From Trichobilharzia szidati (lineage: Eukaryota; Platyhelminthes; Trematoda; Strigeidida; Schistosomatidae), in assembly GCA_944472155.2 (NCBI GenBank), contig OX235273.1:81896793-81960792 (forward strand): 64,000 nt of DNA, written 5' to 3'. The notes beneath the pieces were generated by a model. That model was not told the origin of the DNA. It did no database searches and saw nothing but the letters and a program-made list of their open reading frames with translations. The translations under genes were made by a program, and so were the position numbers. Shown piece by piece: positions 42,486 to 53,969 of the stretch (position 1 is its first letter; the number at the start of each line of letters is the position of its first letter).

Positions 42486-43078
42486 CCTCAGGATGGTCGG
42501 GGGTGAGTGCCTTGCGTTGCGGGTTGGCCACCACTCCGCACACCTCTCGAAATGCTCCCATATGACCAGGCGTCTTACATAGCCTCTCCTGAGGAAGTCC
42601 GACTCACTGCCTTCACGTGGCGGAGGTGTTTTTCACCAAAGTGAGAGGGCGAAAGCGGATGCCCGGCGCTCTTCACCGGGTTGACTGTCCATTGGATGAC
42701 AGTCTAGGGGAGATGGCTAAACCCTGATTCCAAACCCCCAACGACTGGCGTATGAAGCTCACTGGAGCTCACAGGCAGACATATGGACAAAGGGCTTGTT
42801 GGATGTCCTGGATGTCTGGCCCCATTCAAAAAGGCGTATGAACCGAACTCCGGTCACCGGCTGCCAATGGATAGTGGACTCCCTACTCCACTCCTACTGC
42901 CTTGTAGGTCACACTTGGTTGTGTAAAGGCTAGAGCTGCACTCTCAAACAAAAGGCCGAGCGATTCTGGGGACATCACTCGTACCAAATTCCCATGAAAC
43001 TTCATGAACTCTTGATTCGAGATGTTCATGAAGCCGGCTCATCCTCTCGTAGGAGATAGCCGAAGTAAAGTAAGTAAG
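42486..43078 (+). mobile_element. GC-rich retroposon, unclassified
   Basis: A perfect 11-bp duplication, ttgattacaag, flanks this 593-bp block (42475-42485 and 43079-43089). It ends in a short tandem tail (aaagtaagtaag), so it was copied in as RNA in plus orientation. GC content is clearly above the surroundings (dense in ggcgg, ccggc and ccaccactccgc). No frame above 60 codons, no A/B box that I can place, and no hammerhead. It may be a SINE or a LINE 5' or 3' UTR moved on its own. Confidence 0.75.
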
Positions 43079-43089
43079 TTGATTACAAG

Positions 43090-43420
43090 GGAGATCGTGA
43101 TGAATTTCTGTCTAGAACTTTGAAATTTACCTATTTCTCTTATGCATTATTCTTAAATTATTAGTTAAATAAAATGGTATATACGATCACTGTCAGGACA
43201 TTGCACTGCTTTTCGTAATCCATAAGTAGTCGATTAGATAAAATAATCTGTAAACTCAGCTAAAATATATTGGTGGGATAAAAGCTTAAAAAAATATTTC
43301 AGTAACACCGTCTGCACCAAACAAGTAAGATGATATGGAGGAATATGTCTGCTCAAAATGAATAAAAATTACAATTAAAATTATTTGCATGGATTTTATA
43401 AATCCATGTAGTTCAACTGT
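43090..43420. other. No gene seen
   Basis: AT-rich spacer. Confidence 0.4.
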
Positions 43421-43650
43421 GCGTTGGTGGCATAGCGGTTAGGATGCTCGCCGACCATGCACATGGTCCGAGGTTCGATCCCCGGCCGACGTACTCCTTT
43501 ACCTCGCTAAGCCAGAAATAATGATGGTGAAGAGGAAATGTTGGGCATAAGGCTAGCAACCCCCTCCTGTAAAATAAACACTGCTACAGAAACTTCAAGC
43601 CACTAGCTTGTAGCCCTATGTTCCACTGGGGAACGTGAAGGAAAAAAAAT
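43421..43650 (+). mobile_element. tRNA-SINE with LINE-like tail (family C)
   Basis: Head tgcgttggtggcatagcgg with B box ggttcgatccc, body gccagaaataatgatggtgaagagg, 3' end agccctatgttccactgggg followed by an A-rich tail. Confidence 0.85.
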
Positions 43651-43826
43651 GTAGTTCAACTAAGGTTGAGTAATGACTCAATGTATTCATAGTAAGATAA
43701 CCTAAATTTCTTCTCCAACAGATCACGTCTCGTTGCAAATAAGTTTTTGAAAGCAGCCACACTGGAATTTTATTCCCGGCTATATAGTTTTCAAGGATTA
43801 GATCTAATTATATATTGAATCATGTG

Positions 43827-44057
43827 TACTTCGATGGCGCAGAGGTAAAATGCTCGCCAACCATGCACCTCATGTGGCTCGGGGTTCGACCCTCGGCCGA
43901 CCCACCCCTAAACCTCACCAAGGCAGTAATAAGACCGGTAAAATGGGAAGGTTAGGTATGAGGTTAGCAACCACACCCCGTAAAAATGTAAACACCAGTG
44001 TTATTGAAATTTCATCCAGCTTGAAGCCCTATGTTCCACTGGTAACGTAAAGGAATA
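43827..44057 (+). mobile_element. tRNA-SINE with LINE-like tail (family C), diverged
   Basis: More diverged copy: A box region tggcgcagagg, B box ggttcgaccct, 3' end ttgaagccctatgttccact. Lies ~180 bp downstream of another copy in the same orientation. Confidence 0.8.
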
Positions 44058-44797
44058 GAAAAAGTAGATACATTGAACTATAAGCCGTCGAGAATGTTTC
44101 GACTACTTTACTGTAAAATTGAAGAATCTTTGATGTTAAACATCACCCTGATAACTATATCAGTAATTTTAGGGGTTACCTAAAACGGAAGTGTGTTCGA
44201 TTCTGTTACCTTTAAAAAGAAATTATGTAGCCACCAATATAATAGCACCTAATTAATTACTTCACTTAACACATAACAATTAACATCATTTATATTGCAA
44301 TCGAAAAAAATGAATGGCTAATTAAAAAAACTCTTTAACACACGCTTATCTGTTAGAATGAAATTAAAAGTCATATTATAAGACTGCAGCTGAATGACTT
44401 GCTGTCATCGAATAAAAGTGAAGAATAAGAAAATATTTTTTTTCAAATTTTAGGAAGCGTAAAACATCAGTATCAAATTGACTTAAAAATGTTACAAAAT
44501 GTTAAAATTCTTCTGTGGGATATGATCGACACTTTTTTTTGAATTACATTTCTAGAATTCCTTATGCTTCATTTGAAAAGAAGACATAGTAAAATTGTAA
44601 TTTAAATAGATACTATCATTTATTGCAAGATATGCGTGTGTGTGTGATCAAATTTCCCCTAATGCAATGAACTGAGGCATTTCATCATAGTTGAATGCTG
44701 CACAAAAGTACAACAATTCAAGTATAAGAAAGAAGCTTGATGAATGTAGGCTAAGAATTTAGGCATTGTGGTAGAATATATAATATCCTGCTAAAAA
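44058..44797. other. No gene seen
   Basis: AT-rich spacer. Confidence 0.4.
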
Positions 44798-45137
44798 TGT
44801 AACAACAGAAGACAAGGGCCAAGCAACAGATCGTTTATTGAGAAAATCAACACAAATTTATAGATTTTTATGTACATTATTGTCAGCGGAGAAGCAACGT
44901 CTTCTGATTGGTTGTTTCCCTGCTGAGGGTTATTCTGTACTGTTTGTGACCGTTTCTCAGAAAGTTAAGCCATATATCTGCGAATCATATTAGCACATAT
45001 TAACTATGCTGTGATTGGTTGGTGAGCTCCTCAAGGTTAATCTTTGTTATCGTTTTTTCTCATGACCCCGATTCGGGACGTGAACACTGGCGTAAATTTT
45101 TGTCTACAATTTTGGCTTGCAGACAGCTCTCACCACA
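44798..45137 (-). mobile_element. Solo LTR, Gypsy-like
   Basis: A 340-bp minus-strand LTR with intact TG...CA ends, TATA-like tataaat and AATAAA (tcaataaacgatc). Flanked by aaaa on both sides, consistent with a 4-bp duplication. Confidence 0.85.
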
Positions 45138-45189
45138 AAAATAGTGAAGTTACTAGTGAGACACTGTCAAAATCTCAACAAGAGCATTA

Positions 45190-46541
45190 AGCTGTGATGA
45201 AAAAAAAGTGCTCTAGAAAGGATCAGACTTAAATGTAGCCAATGATACATAAGGACGTTAAGGCGTCATTCCTAGTGTAAAAGTAGCATTAAGCGCAATA
45301 GATAGGAAAACTGTTGAGTAAGTCAGAGTGCTATGTGCATTAACACTGGAATACGAGAAGAAAGCAAGAAAGAACTTATCACAACAAGAAATAGTAGCTC
45401 TGAAAAGTTTGTGGAATGACAAAAACATGGTAATTGTCAAATCAAACGAGGTTAATTCGGCGGTAGAGAGAGTAAAAAACCTGGAGACACTGTTATCAAT
45501 AAGATTAAAAAGTCTGCAGCTGATATAGGATACTGACTGAAGTCACCTCTAGGTCAGTCAAAATGGTTTAACTGAATACCTAGAACTAATAATCTTAGTA
45601 GAATGTATGGTACTATTAAAATTCATAAAGCAGAATATTTTATTTGGCCAAAAGTTGATATATGAACTATTTAAGTATTATGTCTTACTACAGATCGGTC
45701 GGGTTCTAGGCTAACTAACTGATATGAAGTGGAAGAAAGCCAGTGGAAATTCAAACAAAAAAGGATGGGAAATGATTTGCTTTGACGAGACAGTTTTATA
45801 CACCAAGACTTTGATAAATGCAGCTCTGAAGGCAGTTAGTAATGAGCTGAATACTGACCTTAAATTCACAGACAGAACTAAGGTGCTCAATCATGCCTGA
45901 CCCCCACTCTATTCAAATTCCAAATTAAAATATGTAAACAAACAAATCGGGTGGCAATGAGATCAATATCCTTAGTAGTAGCAGGCATGATTAAAACTCT
46001 CTTACGTGTAACTACAATCTAGATCGATAATCTGTCAGTCAAAATTTGAATACAAATATTGATTCCCTACGCATTAATCAGATTTCAGAGTGTTGATTAC
46101 CGCTCACTGATCAGTCTAATGTTGTAGCATATGATCAGTTCATGATACGTTTTTGTATGACTATTGTAATTATATATCTTTAATTACATTAATTGTTGAA
46201 ACTACCAGTTCCAGTCATGGAAAATCTACTAAGAAATTATCACGCATGCATTACTGTTAACCTTATTCGTGTGAAGATTAGAGCGTTTAATCCTGTTTTG
46301 AAGTAATGGTAGAGATATGTGGATGACAAGTTCTCCATGTGGCAAATCTGAACATATCCTTAGTTCTTCACACATATAAATTCAGAAGTAGATGGAAACC
46401 AGTTCACTCATGGGTTAGAAAAATAAGCAGTGTGAGTAATCTATCCTAGACGTCATATGAAAACAGGATGGTGGGTAAGACACTAACATCTACAGACAAC
46501 CGTCAGCGTCTTATAATTTAATAATTCCCATTGTAGCATTA
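45190..46541 (+). pseudogene. Old Penelope-like element, 5' part
   Basis: Heavily decayed but collinear with Penelope-like ORFs: LSQQEIVALKSLWNDKNMVIVKSNEVNSAV (the ...KGxxVVxxD block), RMYGTIKIHKAEY (YGxxKIHK), ICFDETVLYTKTLINAALKAV (motif A region), RYVDDKFSMW (motif C, near 46318) and IYRQPSAS (about 46490). The 4.25-kb insertion at 46542-50788 interrupts it, and it resumes at 50789. Confidence 0.7.
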
Positions 46542-46997
46542 AGAACACAATATTCAGCGAAGAGACTCTTTTCAACGAATTTATTATCAAGCTGTACAAT
46601 CGTATATATATGGTTTTTTTGAAAAATTATATCCGGTGAGGGAGTTAGGTCAAAGGTGTGAATACATGAAATAATAATAGTATGAAATGCAATTAAAATA
46701 TTTGTGATCATAATCATAGTTTAATGTCAAGTGGCAAAATAATTAATGTCGTATATAGAATAATACATAAGGTGTATAGATTTTGGAAAGGGGTACATAA
46801 TTATAAGATTAGTAGAAGTATATAAAATGTTACATAACATGGTGTCAAATTTGATAAGATAGAATTCAATATTGTAAAAATAGAAATTAATAATTTTGGG
46901 TTTAAAATGTCAAGTGGGTCAAGTGGAAAAGATGCAGAGTGAGAATAGTAATAATAATAACAGTAATGATAATAATAATAATCGTAGTAATAAGGGA
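46542..46997 (-). repeat. Left inverted repeat (Penelope-like 3' UTR, minus orientation)
   Basis: 456 bp, matching the complement of 50333-50788. Includes an (AAT)n-like block at 46945-46990. Confidence 0.9.
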
Positions 46998-49101
46998 TAG
47001 TGTCGTCAATAGTTTGAATATAGTATGCCGGATCAAATTCATCAATTTTATTCAAGGGCTTCAACAGAAAGCATGTGAAAATTTCTACAAAACTCTGTCG
47101 AAATCCCTGACAAAGGAGAAATTGTGTGACGTTTTCCCAGAAAATCCTGAGGATTATATCTGTAATCTGTCGAGTCTGAAGTTAAATCGCATTGAAATGG
47201 AAGCACTTTCTCTTGGATTCAACTTCCACATCCCAAATAAATTTGTTGGAAGAACTGATGAGGCAGTTCAATTTGAAAACTTATTCTATCAGCTGAATGA
47301 CCTCACTCCAGTTGATGATGACAAGAAGAGCTGGTTCAAATCTAAGTTGGTCGACGTTGCAAATCAATACCTCATTTCACCAACATCATATTCCAAATTC
47401 CTCTCTGAAGAGCATCAAAAGGCATTGAAATCTCTCAGAAATAATGACAAAATTGTCATACTGCGACCTGACAAAGGCTCAGGAGTGGTACTGATGGATA
47501 AAGATGACTACATCGCAAGAATGAGAACTGTGCTGAATGACCCAGTGAGGTTTAAAGTCGACAACTGCCAGAAAGACAAGACAGATGCAATTGAAAAACG
47601 CATCACAAATGTACTGAGAGATCTTCTAAAGAAGAATTTGATTGACAACAACACGTACAATGAATTGAAACCCAGAGGGTCCCGCTTGCCATATATGTAT
47701 GGCCTTCCAAAGATACACGAGAAAGAAGTCCCTCTAAGACCAATACTTCCGATGATCAACTCTCCTCAACATAAGGTTGCCCGTTGGCTTGCGGAGAAGT
47801 TGGAACCCATTCGCCGACGTCTAACCGTGCATACCGTAAAAGACTCATTTCATTTCGCCGAAAGCGTGAATCATGTGAACGTTTCAAATAAGTTCATGGT
47901 CTCATTTGATGCAACCTCCTTGTTCATAATGATCCCAATCAATGAAACCATTGAAATCATTTGTCAACAGTCTGATCTGCTTCCACTACCAGAGTCAGAA
48001 TTCAAACGCCTACTGCTAATGTGTACCATGGATGTACAATTCCAGTTTAATAACACTCTTTACCGACAAATAGATGGTGTAGCTATGGGCAGTCAACTTA
48101 GCCCTGTTTTAGCAGATATATTCATATCCAACCTTGCAAGAACAAAGTTGAAACGTGCAATCGACGAAACAACTTCCTACTGTCGATACGTTGATGACAC
48201 ATTTATAGTGTGCAAAAAGGAAAGTCATGTTTCACACTTACTAAGATTATTCAATGATGCACACGCCAATATTGAGTTCACTATGGAACATGAAAGTGAC
48301 GGGAAGTTCCACTTCCTCGACATCGCCATGGAACGCCTAGAAGACGGTAGTCTTCAAAAGTCAATTTATCGAAAGTCCACATGGAAAGGACAATACTTAC
48401 ATTTTAATAGCTTTTGTCCAAATAGCTTTAAACGTGGTTTAGTCAAGACTCTGTACTATAGAGCGAGAAGAATATGCTCTTTAGAGAAACTAGAGGAGGA
48501 ATTTGAGTTTCTTGAAAAGACTTTGAAGAGCAATGGGTACTCTCAAAGGTTCATCAACAAGTATGGAAGATCTGAAGTCACAAATGAAAAACAAATCACA
48601 GTAAGAAAAAAGCCAATCTACTTTGAGCTTGTTTATAAAGGCGAAAACATTAAAGCGATGATCAACAGAAGGCTGAACACATCACTAGCCATAGCCTATC
48701 CTGCAGCTAAGCTCATTCCCGTCTTTCGAACAACTTGCTCTCTGGTGCAATCAAAAATCGATAGATATCCTTCTCATGTTAACTCCAACTGTATATACAA
48801 ATTTACATGTATCTGCGGGAGCAGTTACATTGGAAGAACAGAAAGAAGAGCATATCTACGATTTTCTGAACATGTACCAAAAAGCTTACGTCTAAAGGGA
48901 ACAAATGCTTTAAACAGTGCAATCGCCAGGCAACTTCTTGACACGGATCATGAGGTGGACGTCGAGAAGTCGTTCGAAATTATCAATAAGCAAAAGAGTT
49001 CAATGCTCCTTAAGTTTGCTGAAGCCATTTCCATCAAATGCCTAAAACTTGATTTGTGCGTTCAGAAAGAAGCGGTTATCAGTCTTTCTTTGCCCTGGTA
49101 A
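46939..49101 (+). CDS. Penelope-like reverse transcriptase with GIY-YIG endonuclease, open frame
   Basis: 720 codons without a stop. Residues 176-191 RPDKGSGVVLMDKDDY are the Penelope-specific block before the RT. RT blocks: RLPYMYGLPKIHEKEVPLRPILPMINSP (249-276), motif A SFDATSLF with Asp324, motif B GVAMGSQLSPVLADIF (380-395), motif C YVDD (417-420), then LDIAMERLEDGSLQKSIYRKSTWKGQYLHF. The C-terminus (617-650) is a GIY-YIG nuclease: IYKFTC...SYIGRTERRAYLRFSEH, with Glu644 as the likely metal ligand. It ends LCVQKEAVISLSLPW, as other copies here do. The enzyme copies element RNA and nicks target DNA. The first ~20 codons lie inside the left inverted repeat and are poly-Ile-rich, so the true start may be further in or upstream. 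Only this Penelope ORF in the window is fully open. Confidence 0.9.
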   Translation: MRIVIIITVMIIIIIVVIRDSVVNSLNIVCRIKFINFIQGLQQKACENFYKTLSKSLTKEKLCDVFPENPEDYICNLSSLKLNRIEMEALSLGFNFHIPNKFVGRTDEAVQFENLFYQLNDLTPVDDDKKSWFKSKLVDVANQYLISPTSYSKFLSEEHQKALKSLRNNDKIVILRPDKGSGVVLMDKDDYIARMRTVLNDPVRFKVDNCQKDKTDAIEKRITNVLRDLLKKNLIDNNTYNELKPRGSRLPYMYGLPKIHEKEVPLRPILPMINSPQHKVARWLAEKLEPIRRRLTVHTVKDSFHFAESVNHVNVSNKFMVSFDATSLFIMIPINETIEIICQQSDLLPLPESEFKRLLLMCTMDVQFQFNNTLYRQIDGVAMGSQLSPVLADIFISNLARTKLKRAIDETTSYCRYVDDTFIVCKKESHVSHLLRLFNDAHANIEFTMEHESDGKFHFLDIAMERLEDGSLQKSIYRKSTWKGQYLHFNSFCPNSFKRGLVKTLYYRARRICSLEKLEEEFEFLEKTLKSNGYSQRFINKYGRSEVTNEKQITVRKKPIYFELVYKGENIKAMINRRLNTSLAIAYPAAKLIPVFRTTCSLVQSKIDRYPSHVNSNCIYKFTCICGSSYIGRTERRAYLRFSEHVPKSLRLKGTNALNSAIARQLLDTDHEVDVEKSFEIINKQKSSMLLKFAEAISIKCLKLDLCVQKEAVISLSLPW

Positions 49102-49439
49102 CTGGGTATTTTTCATCCTAATGCGAGATACTGAAAAGTTTTCATTTTGTATGATTATTATTGCTCGGAATTGTGTTCAAGATTGCATATATATATATAT
49201 TATTAGTGTATGTGTATATTGATCGATTGATTTCTGTTTAAAATGAACTCGGTGTAAGTACGTTAAATTGTTATTGTAGATACATTTAATAATGTTTTTG
49301 CCCTGTAAGCAGCTGAAGAGAAGGCGACGAAATAAAATATGGTACCATTTTATTCTGCTAAATCTGTAGTTGTTGCTTTGTTTAAATTCATTAAGGGGAA
49401 CAAATGTATGAAAAGTACATTGAATAACTAAATATACAA

Positions 49440-50332
49440 AATAAATAAATGTCTATCCCTCTACAGCCAAGGCAGAAGTAGGGATTGTACATACTTCCTT
49501 TGTACACAAAGGTCTGGCTTAAAGTCATGAATTGCCAAGGCCTCAGCTGTCTTTAGAAGTCTGTAACGAAGAAAACGCGGGAAGTTAGCATGGATTCTAT
49601 ATATGATCTTAAAATCATGGTCAGGGTTGACAGAGTGACAGAAGTCGATCAGGTTTTCCAAAATAGAGCTTCGCACACACTTCCTTTCTCCCTTGTAAAA
49701 CCATGCTGGAATATGTTCTCGTATCCGTGTGGAAAGCGTCCTCTGACTACGGCCAATGTACCTTGCTCCACAAGAGCAGGTGAACGGATAGATGCACATG
49801 GAGGCGGCCAGATAGGGGAGCTTATCTTTTTCAGAGGTAAAGAACAACTTGCGGCTAGTGAACGTCATATGTAATTTTGCTGCATAGAACGTCTTACTGA
49901 CTGATTTAGAGAGACGATTTTTGAGCATATCTGAAGCCTGATCACCTTTGAATTCCAAGTTCATGATTTAGGTTTTCTTTGGAACTGTGTCGGTGACTAG
50001 TTTAGACTGCTTATCTTTCATGTTGCTGTCAATAAATCCGTTAGTTGTCCGTTCCATGTACGTTTCCGGTGGATAGATCTTTTGAGAGATCCGTCATTAC
50101 GTCCGCTAAGGCACACATCAAGAAAGGGAATACTTAGTTCGGACTCCTTTTCTACGGTGAATTATAAAGAAGGATGGCAGTTGTTGAAAGCAAACAAGAC
50201 ATCATCAAGAATTACACTTTTATCGCAGATAACGAAAGTGTCGTCTACGTATCTTTTATAAATGTCAAAATGACCGATGGTTTGACTAAGTTGAGAATTT
50301 TCAAGCTTTGCCATAGTTATTCAGTGTACTTT
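49440..50332 (-). pseudogene. Penelope-like element, second lineage, 5'-truncated
   Basis: Minus strand from 50332: FDIYKRYVDDTFVICDKSVI (motif C, about 50265-50205), ESELSIPFLDVCLSGRNDGSLKRSIHRKRTWNGQ, then after stops the open frame 49964-49461: MNLEFKGDQASDMLKNRLSKSVSKTFYAAKLHMTF, SMCIYPFTCSCGARYIGRSQRTLSTRIREHIPAW (GIY-YIG), SSILENLIDFCHSVNPDHDFKIIYRI, KPDLCVQRKYVQSLLLPWL. Same lineage as 22508-23407. It faces the ORF at 46939 tail to tail. Confidence 0.85.
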
Positions 50333-50788
50333 TCCCTTATTACTACGATTATTATTATTATCATTACTGTTATTATTATTACTATTCTCACTCTGCATCT
50401 TTTCCACTTGACCCACTTGACATTTTAAACCCAAAATTATTAATTTCTATTTTTACAATATTGAATTCTATCTTATCAAATTTGACACCATGTTATGTAA
50501 CATTTTATATACTTCTACTAATCTTATAATTATGTACCCCTTTCCAAAATCTATACACCTTATGTATTATTCTATATACGACATTAATTATTTTGCCACT
50601 TGACATTAAACTATGATTATGATCACAAATATTTTAATTGCATTTCATACTATTATTATTTCATGTATTCACACCTTTGACCTAACTCCCTCACCGGATA
50701 TAATTTTTCAAAAAAACCATATATATACGATTGTACAGCTTGATAATAAATTCGTTGAAAAGAGTCTCTTCGCTGAATATTGTGTTCT
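50333..50788 (+). repeat. Right inverted repeat (Penelope-like 3' UTR, plus orientation)
   Basis: 456 bp, mirror of 46542-46997. The 5' side reads ttattcagtgtacttttccc, which continues the natural 3' UTR sequence seen at 23165-23190 and so marks the fold-back junction near 50320. Confidence 0.9.
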
Positions 50789-51350
50789 GAACGTTTTATG
50801 AGTACTTACACTTCGGATCATTCCACCCAAAGTCGGTAGGAGTAGGTTTAGTTAAATGCTTATGTGGTCTAGCCACGGGCTTAACTAATAAATCAGATTT
50901 CAATAATGCAATCAAACTATTAAAGAAAATATTACTAATTAATGACTATCAACCAATAACTATTCGAAAATATTTGAAGACCCAAAAAAGATAAATTAGA
51001 ATAGTTATTTAAATAAAGAAAATAGTACAGATAATAAGGAATTCAAAACTTCGATATTATGGCAGTATAAAAAAGGAATAGCATAGAACTCGTGCGGAAT
51101 TCTTAATCAGCATGAATTATGGTGGTATTTAGACCAACCAACTCACCCAGAGGTAAACTTTGTCATCTTGAAGATCCAATAGAACCAATTAAGCAGAATT
51201 ATATAATTAACCAAATAAGATATAATGGCTGTGAGGTCAATTACATAAGTCAAACTGATAGATCCGTGTCAATTAGATTTTGAATGTAACTTGTTTAAAT
51301 CACTAGGCTATCGAGATTTCCATCCAGCATTATGCTTAAACTCTTCTTTC
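50789..51350 (+). pseudogene. Old Penelope-like element, 3' part
   Basis: Resumes the relic of 45190-46541: YLHFGSFHPKSVGVGLVKCLCGLATGLT, NNAIKLLKKILLINDYQPITIRKYLKT and the GIY-YIG block IINQIRYNGCEVNYISQTDRSVSIRF near 51215-51290. Frames are broken. Confidence 0.7.
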
Positions 51351-51689
51351 TTGCTTATTGTTTGTAATCATGAACTTATATATATTGATAACCATACCAA
51401 CTTGTACACATTTTTAATCAGCTTTCAACAATATGCTGTATTTTCCTGAAGGAAATGAACCAAGCCGTCTTATAGAGATGGATTTTGTTCACATGGAATC
51501 ACATGAGATCCTCCAGACTTCTAGATCCTGTACGAAGATGAAATATTCTGCAACTAAATACGCTAAGAATTTCTGTACTATGTAGTTAAGATAATGTCAG
51601 AAACAAAGCTCTATTATTATTATTATTGTTATTATCATTATTATTGGAATTTAGAAATTTAGCCAGAGTTTAAACGAATACAAGGCAAG
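51351..51689. other. No gene seen
   Basis: AT-rich, with an (ATT)n run near 51612-51645. Confidence 0.4.
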
Positions 51690-52262
51690 GTTTCATTACT
51701 CTCCAGTCTGTGTGGAGGTCAACAGCACTCAGCATGAAAATGAAAACAAGATCCGGATTTTCAACTTCAATGTGAAATCGGTCAGTGCTACTCACTATAC
51801 GGATCAGAGACCTGGCGCCGCGTCACGAAGGACACTTTGAACAAACTACAGACATTCATCAACAACTGTATTCGCTCAATACCACTCAAGATCAGATGGA
51901 TGGACAGAAAAGAACAGCAACAGGGATCTCTGGCAATGAACGAACCAACCCTGTAGGAGCCGATTGTGCGACAAATATGCAGGAAGAAGTGGAGATGGAT
52001 TGGCAATACTTTGACAAACCAAATCATCAAATGAGTGACATCTCACGCCAGGCCATCACTTGAGTGGAACCCGATCGGGAAGCAGCGAGTTAGTTGGTCG
52101 TCAGTGCTAGGGTGACATGGAGGAGGAGGTGATATGAAGAGGAGATGAGAGCATGTGGGCAGACGTGGAGCCAGGTGAAAACATTGACAGAAAACCGGAT
52201 GCAATGGAGACGTGCGGTTGAAGCCCTATGTTCCTCTAGGAATTGAAGGAAACAATAATAAT
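51690..52262 (+). pseudogene. LINE 3' fragment, RTE-like family L2
   Basis: Starts at the ARQGFITLQSVWRSTALSMKMKTRSGFSTS-like block. Carries VLLTIRIRDLAP, QIDGQKRTATGISGNERTNP and the QWRRAVEALCSSRN relic; (AAT)n tail at 52252-52265. Confidence 0.8.
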
Positions 52263-53191
52263 AAATATAGTAATAACAAAACGAATGACCCTACTAAAAC
52301 ATTGTAATGCATTTACTTTCATGTAAACTCACAATGGGATGGGATAGGATGAAGCTATATAATTAGGTGGATAGAGAGATTAATTATTGAATCTATATTT
52401 ATCGAATCAACACCAAGCAATTGCTACTGATATAACACAATACCTATACTGAATATTATTAGAAATCCTAACGAAAAATAGCAAAGAATAAGGCTACATA
52501 AAGTAAGCCACAAGATCACGTGAATACGATGATAAAATTATGAAGAATGAATTGTGCTTGGAATATCATCCAGTACATAATACCCTCGACTCTGTGTAGT
52601 ATATCAAATAAAGGAAAACAGAAGAAAAAGATATGCGGGAGAGAGAGAGAAAGAGCCAGAGAACGCTTAAATGACAACTAATAAGGATATTCAGAATCTA
52701 AAAGATAATATGAAATAAGTACATCTACTACTACATTACGGAGGATTTTTTAGACAAATTCCAAATAGTTCCCAACCATTTCTGATTATCTTGAAACAAT
52801 TTAAAAGATGAAATGAGCTCCTTTTATGGTATTAACAAGAATTTCTTATCTAGTGACTACAAGATGAAATCCCTCTGACTATATAAACTTATTCAAGTCA
52901 CATTAGTGAATTGTAAAAAACAACAACAGTGAAATCATAAAACAATTTTAAACCACATGACAAATGCATGTAACCATTTTTACTGTCGATGTTCACAGAA
53001 AAAGTGTATTGTGAAATCACGTGTAATCACGTAGTACCTAGATTACATGAAACTATAGTGTATAAGCTGGAGATAAACTGGACATATGCTGAATAGGTAT
53101 TCAGATAACATCACACACATCAGCCAGGACCGTAGATTACAACCCAAATGGGATGCAGTTGATTGGCCACAGGTTTGAGGGTGAATATGGT
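52263..53191. other. No gene seen
   Basis: AT-rich spacer with a short (GA)n run at 52639-52656. Confidence 0.4.
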
Positions 53192-53470
53192 GACAATGTT
53201 CACGTCCCGAATCAGGGTCATGAGAAAAAAACAATAACAAAGCTTAACCTTTAGAAAATCACCAGTCCATTACAGGGGACTTAACGTGTAGAAGTGTGAT
53301 TCGAAGATAGATGACGGTCACAAAGCAATAACAGAATAACCTTCAGCAGGGAAACAATCAATCAGAAGACGTTGCATCTCCGCTAACAAAAAGTACATAA
53401 AAATCTATAAATATGTGTTGATTTTCTCGATAAACGGTGTGTTGCCTGGCCCTTGTCTTCTGCCATTACA
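53192..53470 (+). mobile_element. LTR fragment, Gypsy-like, 5'-truncated
   Basis: Lacks the first ~60 bp of the LTR family but keeps the TATA-like box (tataaatatg, 53404), the poly(A) region and the TTACA end. Confidence 0.8.
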
Positions 53471-53548
53471 CAAATACAGGAGAACTTGTGAGGGAGAGAA
53501 AATGAAAGCTTGTGGGCAGTTTCGAAGAGAGTTAAAATTTCAAGCATT

Positions 53549-53969
53549 GGTTTGTAGGGATTTGGTTGATTGGTTACAGGATTTCATCATGAGCTGACAT
53601 TGGTTAGAGAACCATTGGAAAACCGGACAGGGAGTACTGGACAGCTGTTTCGTCAGCCTAGTTTCGGACTGCCTCTTCATTAGTACACACCCACCACAGG
53701 GGTTTGAACCCAGGACCTTCCGGTTACAAAGCTCGTACACAATTAACCCCGCGGGACATGATCCAATGGCCAGTCCATGAATTCTAACTTCTGCCAATTC
53801 ATGACATAGCGCGACCACTTCTTAATGTCTTCTTCGATGAGTAACTGTCCTCACCTTCAACCTGCTGTACTCCCTACTGGTCACGGCTTCCCACTAGGAC
53901 CCCAGGTAACTACCTACCTGAATAGGGCCAGTTGCCAGTGAGCATCTCATTGATATTCAAGTATTGGTT
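53549..53969 (-). mobile_element. tRNA-hammerhead retroposon (family A), crosses a unit junction
   Basis: Begins ttcaagcattggtttg at 53549 and reaches ttcaagtattgg again at 53955, a 406-bp period. Between are hammerhead (about 53636-53688, damaged), tRNA head and body, all minus strand. Confidence 0.8.

Larger units (their letters stand above)
46542..50788. mobile_element. 4.25-kb composite Penelope-like insertion with 456-bp inverted ends
   Basis: The end blocks 46542-46997 and 50333-50788 are equal in length and appear identical in inverse orientation. They equal the 3' UTR of the lineage seen at 22508-23407. Between them lie an open plus-strand RT/GIY-YIG ORF (46939-49101) and a minus-strand, 5'-truncated Penelope-like copy (49440-50332). 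Flanking sequence on both sides is one older Penelope-like relic. No target duplication was found at the outer ends. Confidence 0.85.

Noticed and set aside
46542..50788. DNA transposon bounded by terminal inverted repeats
   Set aside because: The inverted ends are a Penelope-like 3' UTR also seen elsewhere without inversion, and the ORF is a reverse transcriptase, not a transposase.
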